This document shows positions 60,662-62,600 of a stretch of DNA of 62,600 bases, one piece after another. How positions within the stretch are numbered: position 1 is the stretch's first letter; each line of letters opens with the position of its first letter. The DNA is from JADCGM01 sp943368345 (GTDB taxonomy: Bacteria; Pseudomonadota; Alphaproteobacteria; Sphingomonadales; Sphingomonadaceae), in assembly GCA_943368345.1 (NCBI GenBank), contig CALRKY020000019.1, positions 1 to 62,600 on the forward strand, read 5' to 3'. Under the pieces are notes generated by a model, which was not told the origin of the DNA, ran no database searches, and saw nothing but the letters and a program-made list of their open reading frames with translations. The position numbers were made by a program, and so were the translations under genes.

Positions 60662-61086
60662 AACCAAAGCAGCAACGCCTGTTGTTCGTCGGGCTTGGCA
60701 TCGGCGCGATGGCGGTGGCGGGGGCGATTGCCATCCCGGCACTGGGCAGCAATGCGACCTATTTCTATTCGCCGAGCGATGTCGAAACCAAGGGCCTGCC
60801 GGTCGGCGAAGCAATCCGCTTTGGCGGCATGGTGGAAGCAGGGTCGCTGGTGAAGGCGGGCGCAACGGCAACATTCCGGGTCACCGACACCGCCCACACC
60901 CGCACGGTGACCTACACCGGGCTGATGCCCGACCTGTTCCGGGAGAACAGCGGGGTGATCGCGGAAGGCAAGTTCAACGCGCAGGGCGTGTTTGTCGCCG
61001 ACACATTGCTCGCCAAACATGACGAGAAATATATGCCGCCCGAAGTGGCCGGCGCATTGCACAAGGCGCAGGGCAAGGTCAGTTGA
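60658..61086 (+). CDS. ccmE: Haem chaperone CcmE
   Basis: A 142-aa membrane-anchored OB-fold protein. YFYSPSDVETKGLPVGEAIR is family-typical and the haem-binding His is residue 121 in LAKHDEKYMPPEV. It carries haem from CcmC to the haem lyase. All key residues are intact, so the first half of System I looks functional. Confidence 0.95.
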   Translation: MKPKQQRLLFVGLGIGAMAVAGAIAIPALGSNATYFYSPSDVETKGLPVGEAIRFGGMVEAGSLVKAGATATFRVTDTAHTRTVTYTGLMPDLFRENSGVIAEGKFNAQGVFVADTLLAKHDEKYMPPEVAGALHKAQGKVS

Positions 61087-61976
61087 TCGCCGAACTCGGC
61101 CATGCCGCCTTGTGGCTGGCCGCCGGGATGATGCTGTTGCAAGTGGCGGGTTCTGTGTCGGGACGGCCGGGTTGGGTCGAACTCGCGGTCCCAGCGGCGA
61201 TGGCACAGGCCTGGTTCCTGACAGCCGCTTTGCTCGCCCTGCTCTGGTGCTTTGCGATCACCGATCTGTCGGTGGCGCTGGTCAATGACAGCAGCCATAG
61301 CTTGAAACCTTTGCTCCACAGGTTGGCCGACATCCTGCGGCTGGACCGGGGGCAGTTGTTTGTGTTTGCCGTCATTGTGGCAATTGCAGGCGGCGTGTCG
61401 GCCTTTCAGGGCCGCAGCGACCTTGGGGTCCACGGATTGGCAAGTCTGGTGATGACAACGGCGGCGCTGTTTGCCGATCCGTTCGCCCGGATTGATACGG
61501 TGCCTGCCCAGGGCCGGTCCTTCGCCGACGGGGTACCGGTGACGGCGCTTTGCCTTGCGGTTTTGGCCTTTGTCCTGCTCATCACCCGGTCGCGCGTGAT
61601 CCGTGGGAGCATCGCCGCTGCGGTACTGCTGGGAGGCGCAGTCGTTGCGATGGACTCGGTCCGGCGAGTTGAGAATGCTGCGACCTTGGCGGTTGGGCAA
61701 ACGGTTGATGTTGGTCCTGTGCAGGTGCGGTTGGCGGCGCTGGAACCGGTGGCTGGACCGGGGCATACCGCAGTCCGGGCGCATTTGGTCGTCTTGCGGG
61801 ATGGAGAGGCCGTGAGTTCGATTTACCCCGAACACCGGACCGGAATTTACCCAAGAACCAACTCATCGCCGCGGGCTGTGGCGCTGATAAAGGCGAACGG
61901 CCTTTCGGTGCGGGTGGTGGGGACGGATACCAAGTCTGCCGCGCTCACCCTTGTCTGGCACCCGCTGCTGTCATGA
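61083..61976 (+). CDS. Short CcmF-like protein lacking the WWD domain
   Basis: A 297-aa membrane protein starting with TTG inside the ccmE stop. Residues 1-80 match the CcmF start (IAELGHAALWLAAGMMLLQ; NDSSHSLKPLLHRL resembles ENSHSAKPLL), then LFADPFARIDTVPAQGR matches the segment before the WWD region. It jumps to the CcmF C-terminal periplasmic domain (RLAALEPVAGPGHTAVRAHL; YPEHRTGIYPRTNSSPRA). CcmF is normally about 640-660 aa; the WWD motif and haem-ligand histidines are missing. The frame is intact and coupled on both sides, so it is not a simple assembly break. Confidence 0.7.
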   Translation: MIAELGHAALWLAAGMMLLQVAGSVSGRPGWVELAVPAAMAQAWFLTAALLALLWCFAITDLSVALVNDSSHSLKPLLHRLADILRLDRGQLFVFAVIVAIAGGVSAFQGRSDLGVHGLASLVMTTAALFADPFARIDTVPAQGRSFADGVPVTALCLAVLAFVLLITRSRVIRGSIAAAVLLGGAVVAMDSVRRVENAATLAVGQTVDVGPVQVRLAALEPVAGPGHTAVRAHLVVLRDGEAVSSIYPEHRTGIYPRTNSSPRAVALIKANGLSVRVVGTDTKSAALTLVWHPLLS

Positions 61977-62500
61977 TTGCAATTCTGCTTTCGGCGGTTG
62001 CCGCCATTTTTGCCCGGTTGTTGCTGCGGGGTGGGCGGGCGCAATGGCCTGCGGTGGTGGTGGCTCTGCTGTTCGGGCTGGGCGGCTATGCCCTGACCGG
62101 GTCACCAACCCGTCCGGCGCAATCGGCGAAACCCGCGTTCAACGATTCGACGGCCTTCCCCGAATTGCTGGCGGCGCGGCAAAAGCTGCTGCCGTTCAAT
62201 GGGGAGGCCGGGGCCTGGATTACCTTCGCCGACGCCAGGGCACGGCAAGGCCATGCGCAGGATGGAATTGACGCGCTGAAGGAAGCCATCCGACGGCAGC
62301 CGCGTAATGCAGCGCTGTGGACCGCGCTTGGCAATGCCCTGCTGCTGCATGCCGAAGGACTGCTGACCCCGGCGGCGGAGCTGGCCTACGCCCGTGCGGC
62401 CGCGCTCGCCCCCAATGATCCGGCCCCACCGGCCTTCCGGGCGGTGGCGGTGAAATTGTCGGGTGCGGATATGCCGTTGCGTGAAACGACCCGCCGCTAG
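61973..62500 (+). CDS. CcmI/CycH-like TPR protein, short
   Basis: A 175-aa protein with two N-terminal membrane helices, then a TPR-type region (AWITFADARARQGHAQDGID, RQPRNAALWTALGNALLLHA, AELAYARAAALAPNDPAPPA) typical of CcmI C-terminal domains. It begins inside the CcmF-like gene's stop. Its last codon meets the terminal repeat, and the C-terminus seems shorter than usual, so the repeat may have cut it. CcmI-type proteins hold apocytochrome c for the haem lyase. Confidence 0.75.
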   Translation: MIAILLSAVAAIFARLLLRGGRAQWPAVVVALLFGLGGYALTGSPTRPAQSAKPAFNDSTAFPELLAARQKLLPFNGEAGAWITFADARARQGHAQDGIDALKEAIRRQPRNAALWTALGNALLLHAEGLLTPAAELAYARAAALAPNDPAPPAFRAVAVKLSGADMPLRETTRR

Positions 62501-62600
62501 AGCGTCTTTCGACCAATCCGGATCACCGTGATTGCGTCAGGAGGTCTGCTGGCAAGGCGCGGCGCGCGGCAGGGGCTGGTGGCCCGTGCAAGCGACGCAA
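62498..62600. repeat. Dispersed repeat element, right copy (partial)
   Basis: Reverse complement of positions 105-207, nearly identical over 103 bases, including TTGCGTCAGGA (62532-62542). It begins at the stop codon of the CcmI-like gene and is cut by the window end. Together with the left copy it flanks the whole window in inverted orientation. Confidence 0.8.

Noticed and set aside
1..62600. Circular replicon with overlapping ends
   Set aside because: The terminal repeats are inverted relative to each other, not direct, so they do not indicate circular closure.

Overview
The window reads as chromosomal DNA of a GC-rich alphaproteobacterium, most likely of the order Sphingomonadales. The evidence is the gene order accA-xerD-(TPR-like protein)-aroK-aroB, the alphaproteobacterial type of ccmABCDE, a SigF/NrsF pair close to the Caulobacter one, and many short overlapping (ATGA) operons. 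There is no phage, IS element, rRNA or CRISPR array. One tRNA (Gly, anticodon CCC) is present. The two ends of the window carry the same repeat in inverted orientation (1-207 and 62498-62600), so the window may be a contig that stops at a dispersed repeat.

Layout. 0.2-5.3 kb: an operon for a DUF1223 thiol protein, a cytochrome b and a lipoprotein molybdopterin oxidoreductase, behind an ECF SigF/NrsF pair and a Baeyer-Villiger-type monooxygenase. A perfect GTAACC-N16-CGAA SigF-type promoter sits in front of the operon. 5.4-15.5 kb: acid phosphatase, ClpA, tRNA-Gly, ferredoxin reductase, a non-canonical Nramp transporter, a two-subunit acyl-CoA dehydrogenase, PlsC and an enoyl-CoA hydratase. 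15.6-17.7 kb: a YefM/YoeB toxin-antitoxin pair with a palindromic operator, then a second putative pair (XRE regulator plus DUF4258-like protein). 17.7-25.4 kb: photolyase, exported hydrolases, MetZ, ApaG and a thioesterase.

25.9-37.6 kb is the most unusual stretch. One LysR-type regulator (32872-33768) lies among three operons and a porin-like gene. A shared palindrome, RTTCC-N7-GGAAT, occurs next to the regulator itself, before the NTF2-like/AhpD-like/GST operon, and between the porin-like gene and an operon encoding a YHS protein, a DUF2282 peptide, a DUF692 (MNIO) enzyme, a DUF2063 partner and a DoxX protein. The last four form a bufferin-type RiPP metallophore cluster. The other genes (two GSTs, DJ-1/PfpI proteins, flavin split-barrel proteins, a 686-aa split-barrel/ferredoxin-reductase/ferredoxin fusion) look like an electrophile or redox stress response. 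The inferred picture is a single LysR regulon that couples copper-peptide production to redox detoxification.

38-50 kb: MutT-like Nudix protein, two tiny Flp pilin genes with a strong bidirectional terminator, M48 peptidase, AccA, XerD, AroK, AroB, PhoD, the TIGR04282/TIGR04283 glycosyltransferase pair, and a class II aldolase family protein. 50-58.5 kb: small membrane proteins, acyl-CoA dehydrogenase, N-acyl-D-amino-acid deacylase, a CPA2 antiporter, an Fe-S scaffold and CysS. 58.5-62.5 kb: a cytochrome c maturation operon ccmABCDE followed by a 297-aa CcmF-like protein that lacks the WWD haem-handling core, then directly by a short CcmI-like TPR protein. ccmG and ccmH are absent from their usual place. 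This reduced System I and the LysR/bufferin regulon are the two strongest leads.
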